From DYGT01 sp964607795 (GTDB lineage Bacteria > Patescibacteriota > Microgenomatia > UBA8517), in NCBI GenBank assembly GCA_964607795.1, contig CAZSLA010000001.1:1-61529 (forward strand): a stretch of DNA of 61,529 bases, in the 5' to 3' direction. The position numbers and the translations under genes are program-made. The notes beneath the pieces were generated by a model. That model had not been told where the DNA came from. It did no database searches and worked only from the letters and a program-made list of their open reading frames with translations. Position 1 is the first letter of the stretch; each line of letters opens with the position of its first letter. Positions 59,674 to 61,529 of this stretch are shown in pieces.

Positions 59674-61529
59674 CTTTTCCACTATCCACCAGTTAAATGC
59701 CAGCTCCGCGGTATCGCTAGAGGGGATTTCAACCCTAAACCCGCTGCCAGCTATCACCTCGGTGACTGACAAAGTCTTGGTGGTTTTCGATTTGGGAGTC
59801 ACAAACACCAGGGCGTCCCCCGTGACCATGGGCGTGGACACAAACACGCTGGTGGCGCCTGCCGCGACCCGGCTTGTGCCGGCTGAGGCCCCGGCTACGC
59901 TGTATTTCTCGGCGCTGATTTCTTTGGCGCTCACTTTGCCTTCGGTGTCTATGGTTACAAGGCCACCCATGAATTCAACATTACCCAATGCCAAGGGTTG
60001 GATTTTAAGTACGCCCAGGGCATCCATGGAGTTTTCCATGGGGTCAAACATCATGCCACCCACGGTAAGATCCCCGGTGATCGTCGTATCCCCGAGAAGC
60101 GTATCGCCCAAGACCGTCAGGTCTGTGGTACGGATTTTATCAATATTGAGGTGGGATTCACCTGTATCCTCATCCATGGTAAAGTACAGGCTTGCATCCC
60201 CGGATGCCAGGCCCGTGGTACCCGCGGCCTCATTATTCCTGGCATAGGCATCATACAAAACGCTTATTTTGGTGTGTTTGATGCCATCAATTTTTGTGTC
60301 CACACTGTCCCAGTCTACAGCTTCGGCCGCGCGGGCAACCACGTAGCTCACCGGAAATTTCCCCGTGTCGTGCATGGCGTGGCCCGGGGTATCCGAGGAA
60401 ATCAAAAAGTCCCCTGGAGCCAGATCTGCTCCATTATCCACCACCCACAGCTCACCATTTCCTACGGCCATAATAAGATGCGGGTTGACATCTGTAGTTT
60501 CCTCACTTGGATTAAGAGGGGATAAATAGCTCCCCAGGGCCGCCGGATCATTGGCAAATGAAGTCTGGGTAATGCCATAGACAATTTCGGCATCCGGCCG
60601 ACCACCAAAGCGGCGGTTGATGCCCGTCATTCTCACCAGGCGGCCTTTTTCGATTTCTTCATCTGTCCAGGCATAGTGTGAACCAGTGAAGGCATTATAG
60701 CTTACGGTATTTCCGGAAACCGAGATGCTGCCTTCCGCGACGCCATCCTGCTCGAGGCTTACGATGGTCCCGTCCGAGCCCGTGCGGTTCAACGTAGCTA
60801 CCGTGCCTGCCGTAGTAAATAGCGACCCCCCGGTCGCCTCTACATTGAGTTTGCCCGCGTTATAGGTTTTCAAAGTCAGGTTATTGGATTCATAACTTTC
60901 CCCGGCCTCAATGGTTAACGGTCCCAGGGATTCTATTTTGCCCGCCGTTTGATTTGTAAAAACAATATCGTACGCTACTGCCACATCTCCGGCTGCATTA
61001 AAGGCTGTTGGTAAATCAAAAGTGGCAAGGCTATCGCTAAGGGTTAAAGCAGGAGTACCGTTTGGTGCAAACACGATGGATCCGTCACTGCCAATAGTGA
61101 AGTTTGTGTATGAATCACTGTCATATGCAAGCCTTAGCTGAGTGGTTGTACCCAAAACCTGGAGCTTGGCGCCTGGTGCAGTGGTACCGATTCCTACCAT
61201 TCCATCATTAAACCCGACTGTTACATCAGTGCCGGAAAGGTTTACATTCCAGGCAATTGTAGCCGCACTGCCATCTCCCCAGGTGATGTCGTTTAGCTCT
61301 GTTGAGTCAAAATCAAAGTCCACTGTGCCTGTTGTGTTGGTAGCAGTAATCCCCAGGCCTCCTGTGAATGCGGCGGTTGAGCCAGAACCAATATTAGTTT
61401 GAGTAGTGCCGTCTGACAGGATCCAGGCTCCATAGTTATCCAGTCCAGAGATGTCCGTGGCCAACTCTTCCAAGGCCTCCTGGACTGTGGTACCAGTCAC
61501 TCCTGTAATCCCTGTGTTGTCTACCCCAA
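59668..61529 (-). CDS. large surface or tail-fibre-like repeat protein (5' part beyond the window)
   Basis: At least 620 residues; the frame is still open at the right edge (GVDNTGITGVTGTT). Repeated beta-type phrases such as GIGTTAPGAKLQVLGTT, TLSDSLATFDLP, LTIEAGE, LTVLGDTLLGDTTITGDLTV resemble phage tail-fibre and trimeric surface-protein regions. A central domain (about 275-420; YAWTDEEIEKGRLVRMTG) with SSDTPGHAMHDTG is conserved-looking but unnamed. The C-terminus ends AFNWWIVEKK. It is the first visible gene of the LamG/four-helix operon. Confidence 0.8.
   Translation of the reverse strand, partial: GVDNTGITGVTGTTVQEALEELATDISGLDNYGAWILSDGTTQTNIGSGSTAAFTGGLGITATNTTGTVDFDFDSTELNDITWGDGSAATIAWNVNLSGTDVTVGFNDGMVGIGTTAPGAKLQVLGTTTQLRLAYDSDSYTNFTIGSDGSIVFAPNGTPALTLSDSLATFDLPTAFNAAGDVAVAYDIVFTNQTAGKIESLGPLTIEAGESYESNNLTLKTYNAGKLNVEATGGSLFTTAGTVATLNRTGSDGTIVSLEQDGVAEGSISVSGNTVSYNAFTGSHYAWTDEEIEKGRLVRMTGINRRFGGRPDAEIVYGITQTSFANDPAALGSYLSPLNPSEETTDVNPHLIMAVGNGELWVVDNGADLAPGDFLISSDTPGHAMHDTGKFPVSYVVARAAEAVDWDSVDTKIDGIKHTKISVLYDAYARNNEAAGTTGLASGDASLYFTMDEDTGESHLNIDKIRTTDLTVLGDTLLGDTTITGDLTVGGMMFDPMENSMDALGVLKIQPLALGNVEFMGGLVTIDTEGKVSAKEISAEKYSVAGASAGTSRVAAGATSVFVSTPMVTGDALVFVTPKSKTTKTLSVTEVIAGSGFRVEIPSSDTAELAFNWWIVEKK

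Overview
The window looks like chromosomal DNA from a Candidate Phyla Radiation bacterium (Patescibacteria), possibly of the Microgenomates/Katanobacteria type. That placement is inferred from the divergent 16S at universal primer sites (for example a T where most bacteria have C in the 515 region, and ATTAGAGACCC at the 800 region), a 23S gene carrying two group I introns and two intervening sequences, many TTG/GTG or SD-less starts, small domain-only proteins, and abundant sortase, LamG, dockerin and four-helix-bundle genes. No database search was possible, so the phylum-level label is provisional. UGA behaves as a stop codon in every gene seen.

Layout. 1-1.9 kb: edge of an integrated element, with a large serine recombinase whose reading frame runs into a tRNA-Lys. 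2-4.2 kb: hypothetical genes, tRNA-Glu with decayed fragments around it, and an RRM protein. 4.2-5.9 kb: 16S rRNA with its own promoter and boxA. 6.1-10.8 kb: membrane protein, conjugation-type ATPase, hypotheticals and tRNA-Ile. 10.9-16.4 kb: a separate promoter, a possible attenuator or small RNA, tRNA-Ala, 23S (two IVSs, two introns) and a 5S gene with a hairpin insertion. 16.4-18.9 kb: S1 and RadA. 19-22.2 kb: small-RNA candidate, sortase and secreted or membrane proteins with strong ribosome-binding sites. 22.2-28.7 kb: surface-polysaccharide genes. 28.7-32.4 kb: an LPDTG substrate with its own sortase, Rho, a LysM/M23 peptidase and tRNA-Ala(CGC). 32.5-36 kb: O-antigen-ligase-like TPR protein and a membrane-anchored tyrosine-recombinase core-binding domain. 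36-49 kb: LeuRS, ComEA, split ComEC, two-gene membrane cassette, tRNA-Arg and ArgRS, MgtE-type membrane domain, M16 protease, Ndk and a dockerin-bearing beta-helix protein. 50-61.5 kb, all minus strand: giant secreted LamG or tail-like genes alternating with two four-helix-bundle (S23/IVP, Avd-like) genes.

How the parts fit. The cell invests heavily in surface display: two sortases, an LPDTG protein, GT2/GT4/FkbM and a 1181-residue membrane protein for glycans, M23 and M16 peptidases, and three multi-kilobase adhesin-like genes. DNA-uptake genes (ComEA/ComEC) and a VirD4/HerA-type ATPase fit an episymbiotic, DNA-scavenging life.

The most unusual features are in the RNA and mobile-repeat layer. 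These are a 28-nt hairpin inserted in loop C of 5S rRNA, a 23S interrupted four times, and AT-rich imperfect inverted repeats that resemble the 23S IVSs but flank a free-standing S23-family gene between surface-protein genes. I propose that these S23-family units are small mobile elements and that the 23S IVSs are ORF-less relatives. This is an inference from visible repeats, not a demonstrated system.
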